Positions 38,301 to 49,439 of a stretch of DNA of 64,000 nucleotides are shown in pieces (within the stretch, counting starts at the first letter, position 1; each line of letters opens with the position of its first letter). Made by a program: the position numbers and the translations under genes. Source of the stretch: Sinonovacula constricta. Its lineage: Eukaryota; Mollusca; Bivalvia; Cardiida; Solecurtidae. The stretch lies in contig CM017568.1 in the NCBI GenBank assembly GCA_007844125.1, positions 3,258,547-3,322,546 on the forward strand, given 5' to 3'. The notes under the pieces are model-generated. The model worked only from the letters and a program-made list of their open reading frames with translations. It ran no database searches and had not been told where the DNA came from.

Positions 38301-41300
38301 TTCAAAAAACTATTAAATAATGGAATATATAGCCTTTAGACATTTGAAAAAAAATGAAATTCTGTTCTCAAAAGACTGTGTTGTCTTAATGTTATTGGGA
38401 ATCAAAGCTTCGTGACGCATGTCATACTGTTTATTGAAGCTCAATAACTTGGAATAGTTTAAAATTACGCATGCATTAATATACGTCAAATAAAACACTA
38501 TTGGCTCGATACTGACGCAATACTTAACATTAATTATGAATTATGAATCTTGCGGTTCTATAGGTCACGAACTTAATCTCAACTCTGACCTATAATCTTT
38601 TAAGTCGGACTCTGTTCCTTTTTTTCCAAGACAACTGACGCAAAATTATTTTCTCACAAATAACTTTGTATCTTATCAAATAATTCATTCTGTAGAGTAC
38701 AATATCCTTTTCTGACAAGGAATGTTAATGTCTGTGGATATTACGCTATTAGGTAGTGCTAAAGCAAATAAATTAATAAAACAACCATATGTATTCCTGG
38801 CATCAACAGCAAACTCTAAGTACACTCTTACTTTAAAAACATCATTTATTTCTGATAATCGGTTAAGACAACGCGAGGATTAATTGTGGGTTGAGGTGTT
38901 AAGGGAATATCCTATCCTAATTTATTCATGCATATATATAACGGTGGTTTTAAGTCAATCACAAAACAACATTTATGACAGTATAAGTAATGTGCATAGA
39001 AAGAAGGTATTAAACTTGAGTGGATCTTAATCATTTAAGTTGTACCGTATAATCCATATAAGGTAAGTATCAGGTGAATGTTTGTACGTAATTGTGTCGC
39101 GCATGCGCGCGGCGTCTGCATGTGATCGTGCCTTGAAAAGTCCTATGGATAGTGCACTCTCTACCATCGGCTCATGTCTGAGAGAGGAACGAACGACAAC
39201 TCTGCATGGGAGATTGTGGATAGTGCCATATTGTTCTGTAAACAAGTGAAGTGCGGCGCTTTCATGCATTGCATTTCGGTAATTATTCAACTTTGGTGAA
39301 CATCAGCATTAAATTAGATTGTTGTATTTTAAAATGTTGCTACATTGTTACATGTCCCTTAAAACCGTTGTGCTTCCTTATGTGTATGTGCATGTATAGG
39401 TGTGATTTGTTATAACGATGTACTATGTACAAGTTTTCCATGCGTCCTGAAGACAATTCGTTACTGCGTATAATTCTGAGACATGAACATTTGACGGCGT
39501 CGTAAATTTTTTAATAACAAAAAGGTTTTGCTTTTTCTTTGCCGGTTTGTTTTAAGTAAAAGAATTGTTTGACACGACCTTCTACTGCGACCCTTGATGT
39601 TTTGCATCAGTGCTCTCTTGTGTGTTCAATGAATAGATACAACGAAAAGACTTTAATGTATATTTTAGCATCCGGGTTCCAGAACCAAATCAACGAAGTT
39701 ACAGCATTCGTTGACGCAAGCAATGTGTACGGATCGGAGGAGGAACAAACGAACGAACTACGGACATTCATTGGAGGTAAAGGCGTTAATATCCAACTAT
39801 ACTGGACTAGTGTCATAGCATTCCTTACATTTATTGAACATCTAATAGTCTGCTACATTAAGTAAGTTTCAAGTGTGGTAACTAGAAATAGATAGTTCAT
39901 TTGACAATTTACAAATGAATGCCTAGGGAAAGAAGTAAAGTAGATATCTTAAAAACTGAATATGAAGTACAGTTCTTATACATATATGCAAGCTATGCAA
40001 TTCTGACATTGTGTGTTGCTGAAATATTAGTTTCATGTAAACGACACGGTCAATCTAGTTTCCATATAAGTGTCTCCTCAGTGAGACCAGGTAAAGCAGA
40101 ACGGAAATAACGTCTTCGGAGAACAATTTATTATCAGTTTTTATTCAAAGTGATATTTAGCTAGGAAAGTATAAAAAAAACATTTGTTTTAATGCAGAAA
40201 GTTTTGACGAATATCAGAATGAAAAGAGAATGGTACAGCCAAAAGTTCAAAACCTAGCGTTGGCAATTACTATGAAAAAATGCACTGTTATATAATAATT
40301 AAAGTGGTAAGAAAACAATGATAAATACACTGCTATGTTAATGTTTGGTAAAAATAAATAATAATAATAGTTACAAGAAGAAAACAGAAAACAGAGAAAT
40401 TAATAGGACAAATGAAATAGTATTCTTTCAAATTATAGTTAGAAAATTGTCTTCACTAGGAATGCCACCTTGCCTGTCTGTGCGGAATATACAGCACATT
40501 GATGAACTTATAAACAGTTCGAGTCAAAAGCTTCCATAGTACATATGCATGCAATATGACAAAGAATAGTACACGTGTCCTCAATACACTTACACGTACA
40601 GCGTATAAAAGTAGCCTGTCATTTTTTTTCAAGCATTTTTTACATTTAGATGTTTGTAATGTTCTATTCAGCACACGGGATCATGCCTTATCTTTGTATC
40701 ATACTAACATGTTTAAATACAGCTACTTTCTGAGTAGATTGTGTCATCATTTCCTTAAGTTTCTTTAAACTGTAAGATATAAGCATATTTTCATTAAGTA
40801 TAATTTTGACTGTGCAGGGTTCCTGAAGACGGGCACTAGTAACATGCTACCTGAGAACAATGAGGATGACGAAAACTGTGACGAGGACGGCATGAGTGAG
40901 GAGAACGCCTACTGCTTCGAAGCCGGTAAGAGGATCGTACTCAATTTAACTTTTTAACCCATGAAAATTGTTAAAGATGGTATCCAAAAGTTTTGGCCAA
41001 TCTTTCTTTTCTCAATTAACTTAATATGTCATTGTTACCTGAAAAGATCCTTCAAAATGCTGTTCATTGGTGTCCTGGAACTGTGTGAACAGTCAAGCAC
41101 TCGTCATTGCAAACATGTATTTCCTATCTGAGCCACGCTGCAGAAAAGGCTATTTTTGAACATATAAAACCACATGATTGCTTACTTTTGAGATCATATT
41201 AAATAGTCCTCCGGGAAATCCGCTCTGACGTCGATATCATTTTCAACAGAGACCAATATCGAGCTTTTTATACAGTTGGAAAGTTGGAATACACATTCAG

Positions 41301-43675
41301 AGTGATTTTTTCGCCACTAAATCTGTCTAGGAGTTTAGTTAGTGTTCAATATCGTATTTATTAAGACTTAAGTATTGGTTTATACAAATATTATGCACAA
41401 ATTCCCCATAGTTCGATATTGTTGAATGTATTTGATATAGGCAGACTGTCGGATAGAACCTTTATTTTATTATGACAACAAAACCTTGTTTAAAGAGACA
41501 AACCAGCAAATAGTGTAGATCCGGATCAGTAAAGTCCCTAAGTTCCTACCCCTACCCCTTACCCCTTTATCAGGACGAGAAATACAACTTAGCAGTTGTG
41601 TTCTTAGTTATTATTTTATCTGTACTGCAACGGCCTTCTTTAGAAAATGATTTTTTCACAAGCATTTTGCATGCACGTTTGCATGCATGTATATTTTTTT
41701 TAAAGTATTCCAGTACATACGCATACTCACTGTGTGCATGCATTGCAAGTTTTATAGAATAAATTCGTTGAACATTAAAGTTACAAAGATCGAGGTCGCT
41801 TCTGTTGATGGTGCTCGACCGACATTTTTTTACTGAACGGTTATGCCTATAAAATGATTATATATTGACTTTATTATATGTTGACTTACAAACTTCAAGT
41901 GTAAATATGTAACGGCGCATTTCCTTGTCTGTTTAATGTTTTGTCAAGCGAGTTCCCCAGTACTTCTTTGTTATTCTAAATTAACCATTATGTTTACTAG
42001 TTAGTGATTCGCCAACTTAAAAAACAACAACATTTAATGTCTTGTGCAGGTGACTCTAGGGTGAACGTCTTCCCTGGTCTTTCGACCTTCCATACCTTGT
42101 TTATGCGGGAACACAATCGGATCGCTCGGGCTCTGGGTGTTGAGAATGAAGACTGGTCTGATGAACGATTGTTCCAAGAGACCAGGAAGATCCTTGCCGC
42201 TATCATGCAGAAAATTACATACAGGTCAGTTAAGACAAACTTACAAACTATTTCTTACGTGTCTTTCCTTTGTGTGTTTTAATGTTCACTTTGAAAAAAT
42301 AATATATAATATGCACAAAAATGGGAAGTCGTCTGGTGTGTCTAACACTATATATTTTCCCCACCCCCAATCCCATTGAAAACCATGATATTTTGATTTG
42401 TTACTGGTTTGCTATACTAAATCGCAAAGTTATAAGAACTTTCCGTCTATGATCAGGTATCTCTCGGCAGCCTGTTGTAATCGAGGTTCTCTTTATTTCT
42501 GGCCAGTGAGTTCCTTCCCGCTCTCCTGTCTGCTGACCAGTTGGACAAATGGGGAGTATCCACGGACTACACATATGACAGCCAGCTAGACGCGTCTATC
42601 ATACAGTCGTTCTCCATCGCATTCAGGTATAGTCCCAAGGTTCAAAATAGATGAAACATGAGGGAAATGGACTGCGGATGTAACACATCTCATTAAAAAA
42701 ACAATTCCCATGAAATTAATCTATATTAACGTTAAATGAACTTTATGTATTCTAACGTTCAATGAATAAAATGATTAATGATAAATGAACGATGGTAACC
42801 AGGCTTGTTGTCACCGTTAATTATAATTCCTTTCTAAGACAAGGATACAATGACCTTAAAGTTATGGAACGCCATTGCTGTCTGATGTAATCGAATTGCA
42901 TGATTATTTTTTGTTCATATACCATGCTGTCTTGCGCATAAGACAAGCTATCTTGTCTAATGAGTATGTTACCATGTCAATGCACAACGTTATCCTGCCG
43001 ATTCGGCTCGCTGTCCTGTCGAAACATTGTGTGATCTTGTTAAAGCGACATGCTGTCATATCAAACGACATGCTGACTTGTCAAAGCAACATGGTGACTT
43101 GTCAAAACGACTTGTTGACGGCATCATATCATGTCAAAACGGCATGCTGACTTGTCAGAACGACATAATATAGTGTCAAAACGACATATTAAAACAACAT
43201 ATTGACTTCTTAAAACTACACGGAAAGACAACATGCCGTTTTGAGAGGACAACTTGCTATTTTGACAAGATATTGTAATCTTTTGACAAGACATAATGCC
43301 GCTTTGAGAGGACAGATTGGTATTTTGACAAGATATAATGTTATATTGACAAGACAACATGCCGTTTTGACATGATGTGATGCCGTTTTGATAAGTCAAC
43401 ATGTCTTTTCGATACGACAGTATGTCACATTGGAGTCGGTATAATATAATTATCCTTTGACATGAAATCATGTTCTCGGAACAGGAAAGCTTATACTAGG
43501 TACATGATAACATATGTTTCAATTCGATTACATAAGAGGCGTTCCATATAAAGTCGTGTTGCTTTATTTCATTGTGTTTACACTCTAGAATGATGTGATC
43601 ATTATTATTACTATTGTTTATTATTATTATTATTATTATTATTTATTATTATTTATTATTATTATTATAATTATT

Positions 43676-43726
<51 letters not shown>

Positions 43727-46700
43727 GCTGCTGCTGCTGTTGTTGTTGTTGATGATGGTATAAACGCTGACTGATTTGTCAAAATAATAACGAAGAAAAT
43801 GTCATAGCAACATTTCAAAGCGGCTGTATTAAACTTGTGTATGGATTCGGCTAATGTCTCCGTCCTCACTAGGTTCCACAACTTGATGCCCAGCTCCATT
43901 CATCTAGCCAGGGCCTCGGGCGACTCAGTGACGAACCACAACAGTTACAGCTTGGACGACATCTGGCTTGACCCCAGCCTCCTGTTCAAGCACAGCTACA
44001 GGGGAGTGGATGAGCTTACACTCGGTCTAGCCCTCAACAGTTGCCCTCATGCCTCCAGGTAAGCTAGTGTGTTGGTTTATGTTCAACAGAAGTGAGAGGC
44101 AAAAGAAAAAGAGAATAAAATGGATCGCACTGTCGCCGTAGAAGAATTTGGCGGTACATGATTTGTTTCATGTGATTGGTTGTTCTGTATGTTTGGATTA
44201 GATAATAATGAGAAGTTATTAGAAACTATAAAAACTTTTTACTTAAAATGAATTTGTAAAATAAATAATGTTTCTGAATCGGAATCTATGGTATTTATTT
44301 GGAATATTTTTCCTTAGTACTGCAATTACATGTCCATGTGCAGTACCGGACATGCCTTATTCACGGTCATGCAGCAGAGCAGAACTTACCGAAGTTGCAT
44401 TCCGACGATATAACTATACAGGACGCTGTTCTTTCCCTTGCAGATTTATGGCCGATAGTTCCAGGAACAAACTATTTATTGATGCCAATGGCGAGAGTTA
44501 CGATTTGGCCGCGCGGAATATCCTCAGAGGTCGTGAATGGGGAACCCCCTCATACACGGTGTTCCGGTCAGAGGTGTGTGGCTTCAATGACGTTACCTCC
44601 TGGGATGACCTCACAGATCACTCCGCAGAGGCCATCGCAGCTTTACAGTCTGTCTACCTGTTAGTACTTATGCTTGATACTTTTATCATGTACGGTCCAG
44701 TGTTTTTTTACCACTTCGTACCTGTTTCATTACTATAATGCGCTTTAACGGAAAAACAGGTGTCGGCTTCTTAAGGTAATGCAAACGTTTTGCTGCAGCT
44801 ACAATTGAAGAGTATCAAAATTAGGGTTAAAATGCTTCAAAACTGTGGGTTGAGGGTTCAAATCCTGATCTGGGAACGCAAATTAAACTTTTTTTCTGCC
44901 TACTTTTTTCACTTTGACAATTATTTCTGCATCGCTCTACCACTCTGGTAGTTTTTTAATTTTTATTTTATATATTTATTGTAGGATTTGTGCTAAATTT
45001 ATTTACAAATTCATTACCTTGGTATATTCAAAGTCTAAAAAGAAATCAATACCATGTAAAGAAATTATTTTATAGTTTGCAACATCAACCAATATACTTT
45101 ATAGATATTATATATCATTTTGGGCAATCGTTTAGCTATCAACACCTCCGTGATTTTCAATATTTAAGCACAGTAAGCAGAAGAAAATTACCGGTAGGAA
45201 CTCAGACTTTAACGTGTTGTGTTTGTAAACAGCTATATATTTTATATACTTTGAGTCAAACCAATCAAGTAACATATTTAATTGACTTGTCTGATGCTAT
45301 AATTTGTTGTTGTTTTTTCGATACTCAATATGTTAACACTTCTCCTAAATAGAATATAACATAATATTTGAAGTTGCCTTATTTCTAAAAAAAATTCTAA
45401 AAAAGAGACAGCCCTTTCATTCATAGTACTTGAATATGATTTTGAAATTTTACCTATTTTTTATTTTCATTCAAACAGTTTAAAGTATTTCTAATACATG
45501 TATGTGTCATCGTTTAATAGTGAAACCATGGTCAAAACAGTCAACAAATAAACCCTGAGTAGTGCACATTGTACTAAAGATAAGACTGATAATTGTTATT
45601 GCTTCACAAAGGCGTAAAATGGCAAACGCATGAGTAAAAGGGTTAAATGCCAATTTTAGAAGACAATAATATCCATAAATTCAAAACTGGATGGAGATTT
45701 TTTTTTAAATGTGGCATACACGTTAGTATTAAAGATGGTATCCGACAGTTTGGACCAAAATATGTTTTCTTAAATACCAAATATGTCATTGTTGCCTGAA
45801 AAGATCCTGCAAAATACTGGTCATTGATACCATAGATCAATATGAGCAGTGAAACATAAATCCTCTTTCCTCATTGCAAATAGGTGTTTCTTGTCTGAGC
45901 CATGCTGCTGAGATAGCTATTTTTAACTAGGAAAACCACGTGAAAACTCCCTTTTGAGATTGCCTTATATCGTCATCTGAGTAATCCGCTCATACGTCGT
46001 TGTCTATTTTAGCAGAAATCACTATTGTGCTTATTTGTAGATTTGGAATGACTGAACTGTTAGTGTTTTTATCGCGATTTTTACTGTTTAACAATGTAGG
46101 CAGTGTTCAAAACCGTCTTTACTTACAATAAAATATTAGTTTATGCGGAAGTTATGACTAAATTCCCCAAAGCAGTGGTAAGGTCTTGTTACATGGATTT
46201 TGATATAGGCAAACTGTCGGAAAACACCTTTAAAGTATACAACCCATCAGTTTCAAATTTCTGTATGTTTTCTAGTACACTTTTTAACTTAATTAAACTT
46301 CTTTGTTGCGAAATATTACAAAAAGAACAAAATGATACGATGGACTCGGAACACACTTTTTTCATAATTCGTCATGTTTACTTGTAGCGACCCACGTGAT
46401 ATTGACTTGTGGACTGGTGTTGTGTCTGAGACTCTGGTTGGTTCGTCCCTCGCTGGTCCGACCCAGTCGTGCCTCGTGGCCCGTCAGTTTGCTAACCTGA
46501 AGCACGGCGACCGTTTCTGGTACGAAACCTCGGACTCCAATATTGGGTTCAGAAAAGGTAAATACTTGCGTAATGGCATTTAGTATGATCTGTGGCGTCT
46601 TTTTACGTGTTATAAATTTAAAAGAAATGCGGTGTGCTAAGTGGCAGCTTTTAGATAACCGATAAACTCTGACATTTTATTAATAGCAAGCCGAAACTAT

Positions 46701-47784
46701 ACTATATATATTTGGTAATTTCTAAAAGTAAACAAATTTAAATGAACTTTCAGCCGGAATTCACGGTTGTATGAACAGCATAAATATCGACGGTTTAATT
46801 GCGTGATTTTCTCACACTATCCGGTTTTTGCAAAAAAATGTATATACACACATGTATACATACATATTTTAAACCTATTAAAACATGCAACTTGGACCTG
46901 CAGCCCAGCTGGCCGAGATCAACAAGGTTTCCCTGGCCCGAGTGATGTGTGACAACATGGACATCGCCTCCATCCGAGAAGAGGTCTTTAAGGTCACCTC
47001 CGCATTGTAAGTACAAAGGCACAGTACAGTATCAATCGGAATACCTCGGATAATTCACGAATCAACTCTCGGATGTATGTAGTTAGTCGGATAACCTCGG
47101 CCATTTCCCTAAATGGAACTTCTTTTGTGACAGACGTCAAAACAAAGATGGCAGCTCGGATGACAGCTCACTATAGTATGAAGCCTGTAAAACTTCAATA
47201 TGTGGCGGCTTCAAATTTAAACCATTCAAGGTTAATTTAGCAGACACGCAGCTGTCAAACGACGCCATTGTTCATGTTTTCTGCAAACTACTTAGGCATA
47301 TTCTTCTTCCGATTTCCGGCGAACAAAAAGATCGTGATTTCAGTGAGTATCAGTGCACCAGATACATCCGAGGGATGATTGTCCCGAGGACGAAATTACC
47401 CGAGGAGTTCCGATTGGAAATGTCCTATGGATGGCGCCATGTTGTTTATAAACAAGTGATGTGCGGCGCTTTCTTGCTTTGATTTCGGTATTGTTCTACT
47501 ATTGTTAATATCAGAATTAAGTTAGATTGTTGCAGTTTAAAACTTAAAAGAATCAATGTTCCATATATGTATGTGTGACTTATTAATTTCATTTTGCCGT
47601 TTCTTGGTCGGTTTGTTGTTAGACAAAATTGTTCCGTTGTAGAACAGGACCTCGACGGCGACCTTTGGTGCTTTGCATCATAGATATCTTGTACCTATTT
47701 ATATCACATTGCTTATATTTCAGTGTTGACTGTTCATCCCTGCCCGAGATGGACTTAAGTGTTTGGGGTGCCGCCAGAAAATAG
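32387..47784 (+). CDS. Secreted animal haem peroxidase, complete gene (copy A)
   Basis: Coding exons: 32387-32525, 33291-33420, 34129-34373, 34766-34957, 35682-35724, 37518-37621, 39669-39776, 40818-40925, 42050-42224, 42507-42626, 43873-44058, 44444-44659, 46388-46557, 46904-47006, 47724-47784. They sum to 2100 nt with all phases agreeing (699 residues). A signal peptide covers about residues 1-19 (hydrophobic [10 protein letters not shown]). Family motifs (numbering in this protein): distal WGQFVDHD with Asp227, His228, Asp229; Ca site [11 protein letters not shown] (296-306); Arg360 followed by REHNR (376-380); proximal region AFRFHNLMP with His457; then [30 protein letters not shown] and a short end [11 protein letters not shown]. 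Likely an extracellular peroxidase of the chorion-peroxidase or mollusc shell-matrix peroxidase-like type; exact substrate unknown. Oddities: Val363 where a haem-linking Glu is usual, and no Gly before the proximal His. Confidence 0.92.
34766..34957 (+). CDS. Peroxidase A exon 4, distal haem site
   Basis: Encodes residues 172-236 ending [20 protein letters not shown]. The Asp before the His is the ester-linking Asp in myeloperoxidase-family enzymes, the His is the distal catalytic base, and the following Asp binds calcium. Confidence 0.92.
35750..37000 (+). repeat. 24-bp minisatellite, about 50 copies, in peroxidase intron 5
   Basis: Unit GACGATATTGACAATGGTAA plus TGCT, varying mostly at GGT/GAT/AGT and GCT/ACT/GTT. 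The length is a multiple of three and the unit lacks stops, so several frames on both strands stay open for 280-500 codons. The peroxidase frame from exon 5 hits TAA within 10 codons of the donor, so the array is intronic. Diverged units continue to about 37500. Confidence 0.9.
37858..38149 (-). mobile_element. tRNA-derived SINE (inverted)
   Basis: Minus strand: box A-like CCTGGTAGAGCG, box B GGGTTCAATCACGG, body matching the SINE at 4910-5155, and the same CAATAAACCCAATAA-type tail. It lies in peroxidase intron 6. Confidence 0.7.
39105..39620 (+). repeat. Dispersed repeat, copy 1 of 2 (intron 6)
   Basis: Shares GTCCTATGGAT, AAACAAGTGAAGTGCGGCGC, ATTAAATTAGATTGTTG, a GCCGGTTTGTT block and GACCCTTGATG-TTTTGCATCA, in the same order, with 47420-47695. 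Confidence 0.55.
40970..41475 (+). repeat. Unclassified interspersed repeat, copy 2 of 3
   Basis: Begins AAGATGGTATCC, includes ATGTCATTGTTACCTGAAAA, the TATCTGAGCCACGCTGC block and ends near ATAGGCAGACTGTCGG. It aligns collinearly with 45732-46235 and partly with 26015-26370. Confidence 0.65.
42050..42626 (+). CDS. Peroxidase A exons 9-10, catalytic Arg region
   Basis: Exon 9 (42050-42224) reads [20 protein letters not shown] then EHNRIARAL; exon 10 (42507-42626) reads [16 protein letters not shown] to [10 protein letters not shown]. The catalytic Arg is kept, but the residue three after it is Val, not Glu. Confidence 0.9.
42935..43460. repeat. Degenerate palindromic array of ~20-25 bp units
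   Basis: The left half repeats TCAAA-CGACATG-TGACTTG; the right half (from about 43220) repeats its complement, TTTTGACAAGACA-ATGCCG. Together they form a large imperfect inverted repeat in peroxidase intron 10. No terminal motif or coding capacity seen. Confidence 0.55.
43601..43758 (+). repeat. ATT/TTG microsatellite
   Basis: An ATT-type run followed by about 20 TTG units with a few GCT, in peroxidase intron 10, about 110 bases before the exon 11 acceptor. Confidence 0.9.
43873..44058 (+). CDS. Peroxidase A exon 11, proximal His region
   Basis: Begins in the Arg codon of AFRF and continues [16 protein letters not shown]. The usual R-(F/Y)-G-H motif lacks its Gly. The exon boundary falls here, so an alternative splice could change the motif, but the AG/GT sites are the only good pair. 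Confidence 0.85.
44780..44905 (+). mobile_element. Possible degenerate tRNA-like SINE
   Basis: Box B-like GGGTTCAAATCC at about 44847 followed by CTGATCTGGGAACGC and a T run. Box A is unclear. Confidence 0.3.
45732..46235 (+). repeat. Unclassified interspersed repeat, copy 3 of 3
   Basis: The longest copy: AAGATGGTATCCGACAGTTT at the left, GCAAACTGTCGGAAAACACC at the right. It lies in peroxidase intron 12. Confidence 0.65.
47032..47418. mobile_element. MITE in last peroxidase intron
   Basis: Ends TCAATCGGAATACCTCGGAT and the complement of CCCGAGGAGTTCCGATTGGA pair imperfectly over about 60 bases; both arms contain CTCGGATGTAT. No clear target duplication. It abuts the repeat at 47420. Confidence 0.5.
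47420..47695 (+). repeat. Dispersed repeat, copy 2 of 2 (last intron)
   Basis: Collinear with 39105-39620 but shorter; ends GACCTTTGGTGCTTTGCATCA just before the exon 15 acceptor. Confidence 0.55.
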
Positions 47785-48129
47785 ATCCGAAAACCGGTCC
47801 GGACAGCTCAGAAGATAAACAGAAACTGACTCTTTTAAAATGTTGTATCTAGAACGCAGATTAAAGCATTCTTTCATGCTGCAAACTGCATTTATTTACT
47901 TTAATTCGCATCGGTCTCTGTATAACACTCCACAAAATGTCGCCTGTTAAACTGGTATGTGATATTCACACGAACGTTGTTACGTGTACAACTATTATGT
48001 TGACTTGATGCTTTATTTACATATATGCCTTACATAATTAAGAAAGATGGCCGTTTTATTGGAAATTTGTATGCGATTACCTTTCATAATAAAGATGAAC
48101 TGTAATGTTTGTATAATGTAAAACTATTC

Positions 48130-48135
48130 AATAAA
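48130..48135 (+). terminator. Peroxidase A polyadenylation signal
   Basis: AATAAA about 345 bases after the stop, following other A-rich candidates near 48087. The hAT element inserts only 35 bases downstream, leaving the likely cleavage site intact. Confidence 0.5.
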
Positions 48136-48406
48136 CGCCATATCCTCTCTAATATTGAATGAGTTTTAACTAGGGATGTTAACGAATATTCGAATATTCG
48201 AATATCAAGTCGCTATTCGAATAGAGATTTTGGGATTCGAATATTTTGTATTTTTTATTCCACTTTTGTTAAGTTCGAAGGAACATTGAAAAGACATTTC
48301 TTTAGTTGATCGTAGTGTCCCCAGCGACTAGCGATATGTTATCGCGTTCGCTCTAAGATAGAGGGGGTGGGTCATGTCTCCTGATAACGTATTGCCATCT
48401 GGTTAA

Positions 48407-48977
48407 AGGCATCTCGAAAGGAATGTGGTATCCCACTGAGCCAGGCCCCCACATGCTATGACCAGACCTGCTAATTGCTGGTCATCACTGCAGGGAGTCT
48501 TTAGCCAACATAGTACTAATCTGTCACAGTAATACCTCTGATGGGTTAATGCAAAACTAAGTTACCTGCTAGTATGGATGTGAGACAGTAGGCTAGTTTT
48601 ACACAAAGCCACAAACATTATTGTTAGTGATAATGTGGGTTGTTTACTATATGATCCCTTACAAATTCTTTATTGCATTAAATACTAGGTGTCAATTTTG
48701 TAACTGCAGGATTATGTATTAATTTCATAGCTAAATTATTAATTTTGAAAATACATGAGAGTTACAAGTTTTAGTATTCAAAATGACTCTGAAGGACATT
48801 ATTCTGACAATGAATGACTTTTTAAATTGCTTTTGTTAGAAACGTTTCGTTACATTTTACAAGTCAAAATAAAATATAACTTTAAATATATATGAGAACT
48901 AAAAGAATGAAAGAAATAACAAAATGTATAAGAAATAACAAAATCAACCAACAAAGTAAGAAAGAAAACAAATAAAG

Positions 48978-49059
<82 letters not shown>

Positions 49060-49281
49060 GCGTAATTGGTATATTCACAACTGTTTCCTTTACAAACTGT
49101 GAATGACTATGTTCAACCCCCAGATATAGCATACATACACTTTTGGATCTTGAACAATACCTGTGTGACAGACACATCGTTACAGACTGTGGCAGCCTGG
49201 CTTATCAGAAAACAGATGCCCTCACATGCTGGGTGGGGCAATAAATGGGGGGGTCACTTATATAAGGCTCTTGAGATGCCT
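48407..49281. mobile_element. TTAA-flanked (piggyBac-like) non-autonomous element, nested in hAT
   Basis: Ends AGGCATCTC and GAGATGCCT are inverted and sit between two TTAA (48403-48406, 49282-49285). The related hAT at 61003-63169 has one TTAA at this site and no insert. The 875-bp interior contains a TA microsatellite (48980-49053) and no transposase. Confidence 0.8.
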
Positions 49282-49439
49282 TTAACAGCATGAAATCACC
49301 TTACCGCGCACAGCTCCTTCTCTGCCCCCTCTCCCACTTAGACCCAGTCACATCACCCACATCACCATACAGCTGTGGAAACAGTTGCCAACGTACAATA
49401 AACACACATATCAGTTCAATGCTGCGACAATTAGTTACA

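Larger units (their letters stand above)
32526..47723. other. Peroxidase A introns, sections with nothing recognisable
   Basis: No gene or named repeat seen in 32750-33290, 33421-34128, 34374-34649, 34958-35681, 38150-39095, 39777-40817, 41476-42049, 42627-42930, 44059-44443 and 44900-45730. A TC run (34650-34673) and TTA/TTG microsatellite (43601-43758) are present. A 363-bp AT-rich frame at 44990-45352 has no recognisable domain. Confidence 0.45.

Noticed and set aside
44990..45352. 120-residue AT-rich frame in peroxidase intron 12
   Set aside because: No recognisable domain, no splice context and composition like surrounding intron; chance is likely.
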